From positions 1 through 64,000 of the forward strand of contig JAICOU010000002.1 in assembly GCA_025930495.1 (NCBI GenBank): a stretch of 64,000 nt of DNA, given 5' to 3'. A program made the translations under genes and the position numbers. Position 1 is the stretch's first letter; every line of letters starts with the position of its first letter. Positions 8,557 to 16,138 of the stretch are shown here, piece by piece. The stretch is from Nitrososphaeraceae archaeon (GTDB lineage Archaea > Thermoproteota > Nitrososphaeria > Nitrososphaerales > Nitrosopumilaceae). The notes under the pieces were generated by a model that was not told where the DNA came from, did no database searches, and was given only the letters and a program-made list of their open reading frames with translations.

Positions 8557-9663
8557 ATGCGTTTACTAGAGTTTCAGGCAAAAGAATTATTCAGAGAATA
8601 TGGAATTAATCTACTCCCAAGCAAGGCATCAACTACTATTGAAGAAGGGAGAAAACATGCAAAAGAGTTGGGATATCCATTTGTGATTAAAATTCAGGTT
8701 CCAGTAGGAGGTAGAGGAAAAGCTGGAGGCATTCAAAAATGTCAAAATGATGATGAATTTGAGCTAAAATATCCTCAAGTGTTAGGGTTGACAATCAAAG
8801 GAGAAAAGGCACGAGCAATTTTGCTAGAAAAGATGGCAGATATCAAAAAAGAGTTGTACCTTTCATTGTTTTTGAATCGTTCAAAAAGATGCTACACAAT
8901 TATTGCATCACCAGAGGGAGGAGTTGAAATTGAATCAGTTAAAAATCAAATCATAAAGGAAGTAGGACTAGGAAATGTTTCAGAACAAGTTGCAAGAGAG
9001 GTTGCAAAAGAGATGAAATTGGATGGAAAAGCAGCAGATGACTTTGTAAACATTTTACAAAAACTAGCAAAATTAACAGTTGAAAAAGAAGCTGAACTGG
9101 CAGAAATAAATCCACTTGCAATTATGCAGGATGGTTCTTTGATGGCATTGGATGGAAAAGTTGTAACAGATGACAATAGTAATTTTAGACACGGGGAATT
9201 ACAAAAATATCAAGAAAAAACAGAGATTGAAGAAAGAGCAGAAAAAAGTGGATTTTCACTAGTAGAATTAGATGGAAATATCGCAGTTGTTGGAAATGGG
9301 GCAGGACTGGTAATGTCCACATTAGATATGTTATCAGATAACGGTGGCAAGCCAGCATGTTTCTTAGATGTTGGGGGTGGAGCAACAACTGAATCTGTCT
9401 ACGAAGCACTTACTTTGATTAGCAAAATGAACAGAGTCAAAGGAATTTTGGTTAACCTGTATGGAGGAATTGTAAAAACAACTGTAGTTGCAGAAGCATT
9501 TCTAAAAGCATATGATGGTAATCTGATCAATCTTCCAGTATTTGCAAGACTAAAAGGCACTGAATCGGAAAAAGCAAAAGAGATGCTAAAAGGGTCTAAA
9601 ACCAAAATTTATGATTCAGTAGAAGAGGCAATTAATGCATCAGTCATGGGGATTAAAAAATGA
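8557..9663 (+). CDS. sucC: Succinate-CoA ligase (ADP-forming), beta subunit
   Basis: With SucD this makes or uses succinyl-CoA coupled to ATP/ADP. The 368-residue chain has the ATP-grasp N-terminus (LLEFQAKELFREYGI, then VIKIQVPVGGRGKAGGI), the Mg-binding ELAEINPLAIM segment near residue 185 and the phosphate-binding glycine loop FLDVGGGATTESV in the C-terminal half. The sucD start overlaps its stop (ATGA), a tight operon. In thaumarchaea succinyl-CoA is an intermediate of the 3-hydroxypropionate/4-hydroxybutyrate CO2-fixation cycle, so the pair may connect that cycle to the TCA branch; this link is inference. Confidence 0.93.
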   Translation: MRLLEFQAKELFREYGINLLPSKASTTIEEGRKHAKELGYPFVIKIQVPVGGRGKAGGIQKCQNDDEFELKYPQVLGLTIKGEKARAILLEKMADIKKELYLSLFLNRSKRCYTIIASPEGGVEIESVKNQIIKEVGLGNVSEQVAREVAKEMKLDGKAADDFVNILQKLAKLTVEKEAELAEINPLAIMQDGSLMALDGKVVTDDNSNFRHGELQKYQEKTEIEERAEKSGFSLVELDGNIAVVGNGAGLVMSTLDMLSDNGGKPACFLDVGGGATTESVYEALTLISKMNRVKGILVNLYGGIVKTTVVAEAFLKAYDGNLINLPVFARLKGTESEKAKEMLKGSKTKIYDSVEEAINASVMGIKK

Positions 9664-10577
9664 TAGATATTTTCAAACTATTAAGAGGAACTCCAGACGA
9701 GTCAGATTACAAGAAAAAAGGTGTAATTGTTCAGGGAATCACTGGAGCGTATGGATCAGTGCATGCAAGAAATATGATATCATATGGGACAAATATCATT
9801 GCAGGAGTTACACCTGGAAAAGGAGGTCAGAAATTTGAAGGCAAAGTTCCAATTTACAATACAGTCAAAGAAGCAGTAGATGTAAGCGGTGCAAAAATTT
9901 CAATTATTTTTGTGCCAGCAAAATTCTTTTTGGGAGCTGCAAAAGAAGCACTAGAAGCAGGAATTAAACTACTTGTGGCAATACCAGAACATGTCCCGGT
10001 AAGAGACACGATGGAAGTTTTGGATTTAGCAAACAAAAAAGGCGCCATAATCATTGGACCAAACACTCCAGGAATAATGATTCCAGAATTAATAAAAATA
10101 GGAATTATGCCACCCATGCCATTTAAGGCAGGAAATATTGCAGTACTATCAAAAAGTGGCACATTACTTTATGAGATTGCAGATGCACTAACAAATGCAG
10201 GATTTGGGCAATCAATAACCATAGGAATTGGCGGAGACCCAATTAATGGCACACGGATGATTGATGCATTTGACATGATCAAAGACATTCCAGATTTGGA
10301 AGGATTGGTAATAGTAGGAGAAATTGGAGGAGATTCAGAAGAAATTTTGGCTCAACGTATAATAGATATTGGATTCAAAAAACCAACTGTCGCATACATT
10401 GCAGGAAGAGCAGCACCAAAAGAAAAGAGAATGGGCCATGCAGGAGCTATAGTAATGGGAACGTATGGCTCTGCAGAATCCAAGGTATCGATGTTTAACA
10501 AGGCAAACGTACCAGTAGCAAATAGACCTTCTCAAGTACCAGTATTACTAGCAGGAAAAATGCAACAATCCGATTAG
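9660..10577 (+). CDS. sucD: Succinate-CoA ligase (ADP-forming), alpha subunit
   Basis: A 305-residue partner of SucC carrying the CoA-binding Rossmann domain (GVIVQGITGAYGSVHARNMI), the site loop IIGPNTPGIM and the active-site histidine that is phosphorylated, H260 in KEKRMGHAGAIVMG. It overlaps sucC by four bases, so translation is coupled. An N-terminal extension of about twenty residues precedes the first strand. L40e follows 30 bases downstream on the same strand. Confidence 0.94.
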   Translation: MIDIFKLLRGTPDESDYKKKGVIVQGITGAYGSVHARNMISYGTNIIAGVTPGKGGQKFEGKVPIYNTVKEAVDVSGAKISIIFVPAKFFLGAAKEALEAGIKLLVAIPEHVPVRDTMEVLDLANKKGAIIIGPNTPGIMIPELIKIGIMPPMPFKAGNIAVLSKSGTLLYEIADALTNAGFGQSITIGIGGDPINGTRMIDAFDMIKDIPDLEGLVIVGEIGGDSEEILAQRIIDIGFKKPTVAYIAGRAAPKEKRMGHAGAIVMGTYGSAESKVSMFNKANVPVANRPSQVPVLLAGKMQQSD

Positions 10578-10607
10578 AATAAAAGAGAGAGATTAAGGAG
10601 AAAATTA

Positions 10608-10775
10608 ATGCCTATTACTGATCCGGAGAAAAAACGCATTGCACAAACTGCTCGTCTAGTTATGAGAATATGCTTTAACTGTGGATGCAGAAACGACATC
10701 AATGCAACCAGATGCAGAAAATGCAGAAATCCATACTTGAGACTAAAGAACAGAAACCTCGGCGTCAAAAAGTAG
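10608..10775 (+). CDS. rpl40e: Ribosomal protein L40e
   Basis: A 55-residue basic protein with four zinc-binding cysteines in the pattern C-x2-C ... C-x2-C (CFNCG and CRKCRNP), ending NRNLGVKK. It is the archaeal stand-alone form of the L40e protein that is fused to ubiquitin in eukaryotes; it sits on the large subunit. A strong AAGGAG Shine-Dalgarno sequence at 10595-10600 lies seven bases before the ATG, so it is probably translated from the sucCD transcript. Confidence 0.93.
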   Translation: MPITDPEKKRIAQTARLVMRICFNCGCRNDINATRCRKCRNPYLRLKNRNLGVKK

Positions 10776-10777
10776 AA

Positions 10778-11026
10778 TTAGAAATTCATCAATCTTTGTC
10801 TATATTCAACAATTGAAGATTTTATTTTGGGTTGGTATTTGGATATAAATAATCTTACAGCATCTTCATTTTCTAATTCCTCAAGATGTAACTGCAAGTC
10901 ATCAGGTAATTGATCATTCATTTGATAAAGTACTTTGGCAGCTTCGATATATTGACCTAAATTTGCTGCATAATCAAATGCCAATTGCATTCGTTGAGCT
11001 AACGCATCAAATTCATGTAAAGACAT
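10778..11026 (-). CDS. Small acidic hypothetical protein, 82 residues
   Basis: Family not recognised. The protein looks wholly helical, with an N-terminal aromatic/acidic helix (FDALAQRMQLAFDYAANL), an acidic middle (LHLEELENEDAV) and a basic C-terminal helix. No cysteines or membrane segments. It ends three bases from the end of L40e on the opposite strand and starts about 100 bases from tRNA-Val, so it has its own promoter region there. Confidence 0.7.
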   Translation of the reverse strand: MSLHEFDALAQRMQLAFDYAANLGQYIEAAKVLYQMNDQLPDDLQLHLEELENEDAVRLFISKYQPKIKSSIVEYRQRLMNF

Positions 11027-11123
11027 GTTTAGTTTTTTGATTTTTAGTAGAAAAGACCAAGGTTATCATGATATAAGAACCAAAACCTAAAGACAAAAAA
11101 GATGCTTGTTTTGTAACTTTGTT

Positions 11124-11214
11124 GGACCGGTTGTCTAGTGGTTAGGATGACGCACTCACACTGCGTAAGGAAATATTCCCGCAAAGGTCGTGGGTTCAAA
11201 TCCCATCCGGTCCA
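11124..11214 (+). tRNA. tRNA-Val (CAC anticodon) with an 18-base intron
   Basis: Acceptor GGACCGG pairs with CCGGTCC, discriminator A at 11214. The D stem is GTCT/GGAT, the anticodon stem ACGCA/TGCGT encloses loop CTCACAC with anticodon CAC at 11157-11159, and the T arm is GTGGG-TTCAAAT-CCCAT. Between the anticodon stem and the T stem there are 23 bases instead of 5. Removing 11168-11185 leaves a normal AGGTC variable loop and a 73-base tRNA. CCA is not encoded. It is flanked by unrelated genes on both sides. Confidence 0.93.
11168..11185 (+). other. Noncanonical intron of tRNA-Val, position 44/45
   Basis: The surrounding bases fold as a bulge-helix-bulge: central helix TGCG (11162-11165) with CGCA (11180-11183), a three-base bulge TAA (11166-11168) and inner stem GGAA/TTCC (11169-11172 with 11176-11179, loop ATA), and a second bulge AAG (11184-11186). 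Cutting after the second base of each bulge, as the archaeal splicing endonuclease does, removes exactly 18 bases and restores a standard variable loop. The outer helix is only two pairs, so it is a relaxed motif. Confidence 0.8.
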
Positions 11215-11281
11215 CTACTCTAGTGTCCTTTTTTAAGTTCCAAAACCATATGAGGAAAAGATAAGATAACAAAAGAACAGA

Positions 11282-11998
11282 TTAAGCATTTTTTACATAA
11301 TGTATTGGCAAATCAATCAATATGATTTCGGAATCTCGTAATGCTGTTACTGAAATCTCTGAATCGTTAATCTCTGCAGAATCTCCTTCATCTAGTTGTT
11401 GATCATTTACTTTGATTGTACCCTTTATTGCATACAGGTATGATTGTCTATTTTCTTTGTTATTGTATTTTATAGTACGATTTACAGTCAAATTTGAAAC
11501 ATAAAATAAGACATCTTGATGTATTGAAAGTGTATTTTTGTTAGAATTAACAGGATTAATTACGGACAAAAATTTATCTTGTCTTTCTTCTTTTGAGAAT
11601 TTTTGTTGTGCCCAAGAGGGCTTGAGATCTTTATGATCTGAAAAAATCCACATTTGCAATAATCGAAGTGGCTCTTTAGTAGAATGATTATACTCTGAAT
11701 GAAATACTCCGGTTCCTGCACTCATGGTTTGAATCTCACCGGGTTCAATGATACCATGATTTCCAAAATTATCCTTGTGTTCTAGTGTTCCATCAATAAC
11801 ATATGTCACAATCTCCATGTCATGATGTTGATGAAAATCAAACCCAGATGCAGGTTTTATTGTATCATCATTGAATACACGTAATGGTCCAAAATTCATT
11901 CGTTGTGGATCATAATATTCTCCGAAAGAAAAATGATGAGTAGTTTTTAGCCAATCATGTTCTAATATACGGTGTTCGTTTTTTCGAATTATTTTCAT
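11282..11998 (-). CDS. Pirin-family bicupin protein
   Basis: A protein of 238 residues from ATG at 11998, or 244 from ATG at 12016; the shorter start matches the usual pirin opening (basic strand followed by WLKTTHHFSFGEYY). The N-terminal cupin holds the metal ligands in FDFHQHHDMEIVTYVIDG and the second set in GTGVFHSEYNHS; the C-terminal cupin (YLYAIKGTIKVNDQQLDEGDSAEI) is metal-less as usual. Pirins include quercetin 2,3-dioxygenases and redox-sensing regulators; the substrate here is unknown. A TATA-like TTTTAAGTAG lies about 26 bases before 12016. Confidence 0.88.
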   Translation of the reverse strand: MKIIRKNEHRILEHDWLKTTHHFSFGEYYDPQRMNFGPLRVFNDDTIKPASGFDFHQHHDMEIVTYVIDGTLEHKDNFGNHGIIEPGEIQTMSAGTGVFHSEYNHSTKEPLRLLQMWIFSDHKDLKPSWAQQKFSKEERQDKFLSVINPVNSNKNTLSIHQDVLFYVSNLTVNRTIKYNNKENRQSYLYAIKGTIKVNDQQLDEGDSAEINDSEISVTALRDSEIILIDLPIHYVKNA

Positions 11999-12066
11999 GT
12001 CTCTATGACTCTTCATTGATTGTAAGATGTACTCTACTTAAAATTAGATGAAGATAAGACACAGTC

Positions 12067-12198
12067 ATGAAAGCAAGATTTAATGGAAAATGTGTAGAGT
12101 GTGGGGAAGAGATCAAGACAGGAAAAGAGATCGTAAAAAACTCCAAGGAAAAGTGGGTTCACAAGGCATGCTCTGATGTAGAAGAGAAATTACCATAA
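12067..12198 (+). CDS. Tiny zinc-ribbon-like protein, 43 residues
   Basis: An open frame too short for normal ORF cut-offs: it starts MKARFNGKCVECGEEIKTGK and ends VHKACSDVEEKLP. It has a Cys-x2-Cys pair near residue 9 and a His-x2-Cys pair near residue 36, a spacing that could hold one zinc ion in a small treble-clef or LIM-like knuckle. The stop is TAA and the ATG follows an AT-rich stretch near 12040-12050. Its role is unknown; similar tiny zinc proteins recur in this window. Confidence 0.7.
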   Translation: MKARFNGKCVECGEEIKTGKEIVKNSKEKWVHKACSDVEEKLP

Positions 12199-12264
12199 CT
12201 AGAAAATAATTCAAGATAGCACATAGAATTCATATACAGAACACATAGTTTTTAGAACTAGCAA

Positions 12265-12804
12265 ATGAGTAAAAATTTTTGGCATGACATAGAAACAGGT
12301 GCAGATATTCCAGAGATAGTTAATGTCATAGTAGAAATTCCAAAAGGATCCATGAACAAATATGAATATGATAAAAAGCACAACATGATAAAACTAGACA
12401 GGGTATTGTTTTCGCCATTTCATTATCCAGGGGACTATGGTCTGATTCCTCAAACATTATCTGAGGATGGAGATCCGCTTGATGCACTAGTATTAGTAAC
12501 AAATCCCACATATCCAGGAATACTAATTGAGGCAAGACCAATTGGGGTACTACAAATGAAAGATGATGAAAAATCAGATGATAAAATTATCTGTGTTTCA
12601 ATAAATGATCCAAGATATCTTCACACTGTAGACATTACAGATATGGAAGACCATTACCGCTCAGAGATTGGACATTTTTTCCAAGTTTACAAAGACTTGG
12701 AAGGAAAAAAAGTGGAGATTTTAGGATGGAAAGGATCCAAAGAAGCAAAAGGAATCATAGTAGAAGCTGTCAAAAGATACAAAGACACTTTGAAAAAATA
12801 CTAG
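12265..12804 (+). CDS. ppa: Inorganic pyrophosphatase (family I)
   Basis: A 179-residue soluble pyrophosphatase that hydrolyses PPi to phosphate, pulling biosynthetic reactions forward. The substrate site is visible in NKYEYDKKHNMIKLDR, FHYPGDYGLIPQT and the metal-binding EDGDPLDALVL (three aspartates), with a later DITDMEDH region and the lysines in GWKGSKEAKGI. Hexameric in the family. It has its own promoter region; the next gene starts 62 bases downstream with an AT-rich box between. Confidence 0.95.
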   Translation: MSKNFWHDIETGADIPEIVNVIVEIPKGSMNKYEYDKKHNMIKLDRVLFSPFHYPGDYGLIPQTLSEDGDPLDALVLVTNPTYPGILIEARPIGVLQMKDDEKSDDKIICVSINDPRYLHTVDITDMEDHYRSEIGHFFQVYKDLEGKKVEILGWKGSKEAKGIIVEAVKRYKDTLKKY

Positions 12805-12866
12805 AATTTGAGTATTTAATTAAACCAATGATGCATTTTTTAATAGTTGCAAAATAAGACAGTCAT

Positions 12867-14639
12867 ATGTCAGAGTATAAACTTGACAGATGGGATCTGT
12901 CAGAGCTAGCAAAAGATCCAAAGAGTCCTGCATTTCAAAAACAAATTAGAGATTTAGAAGCACTTGCTAAAAAATTTGAAAAGATAAAATTAAAACTAGA
13001 ACCTAAAATGTCATCAAAAAAATTTATGAGCATTTTACACGAAGTTGAAGAAATTTCTGAAAAAATGAGTATCATTGGGGGTTATGCGTCATTGTCATAT
13101 TCTGCAGATACACAGTCAGATGAGGCTACATCTCTTATGACAAGAATGTCAAAGATTGGATCAGAGATTTCCAATAAAATTTTATTTTTTGATTTATGGT
13201 GGAAAACACAAGTAGATGACAAAAATGCAAAAAGATTGATTAAAGATTCAGGAGAACTTGCAGAGTATCTTAGGCACAAAAGACTATTTGCCAAATATGC
13301 ACTTTCTGAACCGGAAGAGAAAATCATCAATACTTTGGATGTTACAGGAATTTCTGCACTAGTAAAGCTGTATGATAAGATGACTAGTGCATATGAGTAC
13401 AAAATGAAAATTGGAAATAAAATAAAAAAGATGACACGTGAGGAAATTACAAATTACATTAGAAGTACAAATCCAAAAATTAGAGAAGCAGCATACAAGA
13501 CAATCCTAACAAAATACACAGAAAACAAAGGAGTGATAGGAGAGATTTACCAAAACATTGTTTTGAATTGGAAAGATGAAGGAATTGAGATTCGAGGTTA
13601 CAAATCTCCAATTTCAATGAGAAATATTGGAAATGATGTAGATGACAAAACTATAGAATCGCTTCTTACAGTGTGTAAGAGAAATTCTCCGGTGTTTCAA
13701 AAATTCTTTATGCAAAAAGCAAAAATGCTAAAAATGAAAAAATTACGCAGGTACGATCTATATGCACCGGCAGCAGCTAACATAAAAGAAAAAAATTATC
13801 AATATGATAAATCAGTCAAGATTGTTTTTGAATCACTACGGAGATTTAGCCCAAAATTAGAAGAGTTTGCCAAAAAAGTATTCAATGAGAAACATGTAGA
13901 TTCATCTATCAGAGTTGGAAAAAGAGATGGGGCATTTTGCAGTACGTTAACTCCAAAGATCACACCATACGTCCTAGTCAACTTTACAGGAAAAACAAGA
14001 GATGTTTTCACATTAGCCCATGAATTAGGTCATGCCGTACACAGCCAAACAGCACAAGATAGATCAATTCTGGTTCAAGATGCACCATTGCCATTGGCAG
14101 AAACAGCATCTACTTTTTCAGAATTATTACTATATGACAATTTATCAGACAAAATAACAGATGATGAGAAAAAAATTATGCTTTCAGAAAAAATCGATGA
14201 TCTATACGCAACAATTATGCGCCAATCATTTTTCACTATTTTTGAAGTAGCAGCACATGAACAGATTGGAAAAGGAACGACCATCGATGAGATCTCAAAA
14301 ACATACATTCAAAATCTCAAAGAACAGTTTGGCAATTCAGTTGCGGTTTCAGAAGATTTTGCAATAGAATGGATCTGTATCCCTCATTTTTATCACACGC
14401 CGTTTTACTGCTATGCATACTCATTTGGAAATTTACTGGCATTATCATTATTTCAAAGATATAAAAAAGAAGGAATGGATTTTGTTTCTTCATACATCAA
14501 TATTCTTGCTGCAGGTGGATCTAAAAAACCAGAAAAATTATTGGCAGAGCACGGGTTTGATATCAGTTCTCAAAGGTTTTGGCAGGAAGGATTTGATTAT
14601 GTTGAGAGCCAAGTGAAGGCTCTTGCAGCATTAAACTAG
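12867..14639 (+). CDS. pepF: M3-family oligoendopeptidase (PepF-like)
   Basis: A 590-residue zinc metallopeptidase that cuts cytoplasmic peptides. The zinc site HELGH lies in FTLAHELGHAVHSQTA near residue 389, with the third ligand Glu in PLAETASTFSELLLYD about 28 residues later, exactly as in M3 peptidases. The all-helical N-terminal half (residues 1-190) is the PepF_N cap region. The C-terminal IPHFYHTPFYCYAYSFGNL segment carries the conserved Tyr/His that bind substrate. It appears monocistronic. Confidence 0.93.
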   Translation: MSEYKLDRWDLSELAKDPKSPAFQKQIRDLEALAKKFEKIKLKLEPKMSSKKFMSILHEVEEISEKMSIIGGYASLSYSADTQSDEATSLMTRMSKIGSEISNKILFFDLWWKTQVDDKNAKRLIKDSGELAEYLRHKRLFAKYALSEPEEKIINTLDVTGISALVKLYDKMTSAYEYKMKIGNKIKKMTREEITNYIRSTNPKIREAAYKTILTKYTENKGVIGEIYQNIVLNWKDEGIEIRGYKSPISMRNIGNDVDDKTIESLLTVCKRNSPVFQKFFMQKAKMLKMKKLRRYDLYAPAAANIKEKNYQYDKSVKIVFESLRRFSPKLEEFAKKVFNEKHVDSSIRVGKRDGAFCSTLTPKITPYVLVNFTGKTRDVFTLAHELGHAVHSQTAQDRSILVQDAPLPLAETASTFSELLLYDNLSDKITDDEKKIMLSEKIDDLYATIMRQSFFTIFEVAAHEQIGKGTTIDEISKTYIQNLKEQFGNSVAVSEDFAIEWICIPHFYHTPFYCYAYSFGNLLALSLFQRYKKEGMDFVSSYINILAAGGSKKPEKLLAEHGFDISSQRFWQEGFDYVESQVKALAALN

Positions 14640-14802
14640 AATTTTTAAAATATGCATTTTTGAATGATTAATGCTTGTATAACGGGCTAATTTGTTTAAA
14701 ATTATTTCACATTTATTTAATTTCTCATATAATTTTTGGAGAATTTACAACAGAGACAAATAATTACTAATCGTAAAATCTAACCTAGTTAATTTTTTTA
14801 TT

Positions 14803-14982
14803 TTATTGTCTTGGTAATCCGTCATCCTTAGTATTTTTCCACTTTTCTTTTTCCTTTAATTTTGTTTCAGTCAAATAGCTTGGTGGGGTTTTCATTGCTT
14901 TTTTCATCCTCTTCATTCGTGATTTTTTTTGTCCCTCTGTTACACGTATTGGTTGTTTGTCCTCATTGATCTTACTTATCAT
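14803..14982 (-). CDS. Small basic hypothetical protein, 59 residues
   Basis: A short open frame from ATG at 14982 to TAA at 14803. The first half is strongly basic (GQKKSRMKRMKKAMKTPP), the second is charged and helical (KLKEKEKWKNTKDDG). No cysteines. Its composition is like that of nucleic-acid- or ribosome-associated small proteins, but I do not recognise it. It lies in a 660-base stretch between the M3 peptidase and a secreted protein that otherwise contains only another tiny ORF and two copies of the TGCGGTATGCC element. Confidence 0.6.
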   Translation of the reverse strand: MISKINEDKQPIRVTEGQKKSRMKRMKKAMKTPPSYLTETKLKEKEKWKNTKDDGLPRQ

Positions 14983-15036
14983 TGGTTTCTCTATCCATAC
15001 TTTATCATGTCATGGATTTATCAATAGTTTTTTGTT

Positions 15037-15056
15037 TGCGGTATGCCTTTGATTAA
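15037..15056 (+). repeat. TGCGGTATGCC element, copy A
   Basis: Twenty bases TGCGGTATGCCTTTGATTAA, matching copy B at 15295-15314 with one difference. The ATG within it opens a six-codon frame (MPLINK). It lies between the 28- and 59-residue minus-strand ORFs, so no longer gene follows it on the plus strand. Confidence 0.7.
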
Positions 15057-15092
15057 CAAATGATGTTACAAATATCTGTGAGTGTTTTGCTT

Positions 15093-15179
15093 TTACTCTG
15101 AACAATTCATTGCACATTCTATTGAACAAAATTCAGACTTTCTATTCTTGAACTCTTTATTACAATTTTTGCATTTCAT
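15093..15179 (-). CDS. Tiny Cys-rich peptide, 28 residues (possible zinc knuckle)
   Basis: A frame beginning MKCKNCNKEFKNRKSEFC and containing Cys pairs C3-x2-C6 and C18-x3-C22, plus a further Cys near the end. The first part resembles a half zinc ribbon. ATG start and TAA stop are clear, but at 28 residues it could be chance or a remnant of a longer zinc-finger gene. The 89-residue Cys-rich gene at 15757-16026 lies nearby on the same strand. Confidence 0.4.
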   Translation of the reverse strand: MKCKNCNKEFKNRKSEFCSIECAMNCSE

Positions 15180-15294
15180 ATTAATCACACATTAGGGAAT
15201 GATTGATCTAGTCAACCATCCCCAATGAAGACACATAAGCTCGTTACACACATAACTACTCTTCTTATCAAATATTAACTCATTATTGTAAGAT

Positions 15295-15314
15295 TGCGGC
15301 ATGCCTTTGATTAA
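15295..15314 (+). repeat. TGCGGTATGCC element, copy B
   Basis: TGCGGCATGCCTTTGATTAA, one mismatch to copy A over twenty bases; its upstream flank ATTGTAAGAT also matches copy E on the other strand. It overlaps the stop codon of the minus-strand secreted protein gene. The plus-strand ATG opens a nine-codon frame. Confidence 0.7.
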
Positions 15315-15757
15315 TAGTAACCAAGAATGAACTTGTATCTATTTACCTCAGGCCAGTTGATACTGTCACGTTTTCCCTGTTTGGATGCAACTATTTTTTC
15401 TACCGCTTCAGAAGATGTTGTTATTTTATATCCTAAAGTATTGCCATTTTTTGCTTTCATCACTGCACCATAAGTACTGCAATCATTTTTTGGAATGCTC
15501 TTATTTACGCCTAGATACATCGTTTCCACATCTGAACTCAGTATGACCTCGGTAATTCCAATATTATGAGTATCTGCACATACTTTTAGAATGTAAATCC
15601 ACCATCCACTCTTTCCGGGATATGGTTTTACAATTTTTTCCTTGACATATTTCGAATCAGCTTGTTTCTCGTATGGGGCAGGAGCAGCGTCTGTATGTAC
15701 AAAAGTGCCAGCCATAACAAGTAGTGCCATTAGTAAAATTCCCAATAATTTTATCAT
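15311..15757 (-). CDS. Secreted small protein of unknown function, 148 residues
   Basis: The first 24 residues form a signal peptide (basic start, then LLGILLMALLVMAGTFVHTDAA) with a likely cut after Ala. The mature part has two cysteines (CADTHNI and NDCSTYG) that may pair, several Tyr/Trp and a C-terminal INWPEVNRYKFILGYY. There is no membrane anchor or PEFG tail, so it is probably exported. Family not recognised. Its ATG overlaps the stop of the upstream 89-residue gene (TAATG), so the two are cotranscribed. Confidence 0.75.
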   Translation of the reverse strand: MIKLLGILLMALLVMAGTFVHTDAAPAPYEKQADSKYVKEKIVKPYPGKSGWWIYILKVCADTHNIGITEVILSSDVETMYLGVNKSIPKNDCSTYGAVMKAKNGNTLGYKITTSSEAVEKIVASKQGKRDSINWPEVNRYKFILGYY

Positions 15758-16026
15758 TATTTTTTCATATCCAAGTCTTCAAAGCATCTGTTATCAGCAA
15801 TCTTGCATGAAATGTGAGCAGTGTTAAAGACAGCATTACAACTAACGCAAACTCGCAAGATAGTTCTCTTGCATGCAATACATACTGCTAATTGCACTAA
15901 AGCCCCATCACATTTTTCACATGCATAACATAATTTTTTTATTAAATTCTCATATTGAGAAATTTTTTCCTTTCCAGAATGTGAAGTTAATGAATTATTT
16001 CTAACATATTCTGTTTTTACATTCAT
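15757..16026 (-). CDS. Cysteine-rich probable zinc-finger protein, 89 residues
   Basis: Contains four Cys-x2-Cys type pairs between residues 32 and 80 (CYACEKC, CIACKR, CVSCNAVF and HISCKI), enough for two zinc ions in a double-knuckle or B-box-like arrangement. The N-terminal 30 residues are polar with a short helix. It is immediately followed by, and overlaps by one base, the secreted protein gene; what links a zinc protein with an exported one is unclear. The gap to the divergent histidine kinase holds copy C of the TGCGGTATGCC element. Confidence 0.7.
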   Translation of the reverse strand: MNVKTEYVRNNSLTSHSGKEKISQYENLIKKLCYACEKCDGALVQLAVCIACKRTILRVCVSCNAVFNTAHISCKIADNRCFEDLDMKK

Positions 16027-16070
16027 GAAAGTTATTTGTACATATTGTTATTAGTCCATAACGAATGATC

Positions 16071-16085
16071 TGCGGTATGCCTTTG
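16071..16085 (+). repeat. TGCGGTATGCC element, copy C
   Basis: TGCGGTATGCCTTTG, identical to copy A over fifteen bases, in the 112-base gap between the divergent zinc-finger gene and the histidine kinase. The ATG opens only four codons. In this position it could act as a promoter-region site for either gene. Confidence 0.7.
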
Positions 16086-16138
16086 CGATAATGTAAAAAC
16101 TAGAGTTTAAATGTAAAAAAAGATCAGAACAGACATAA

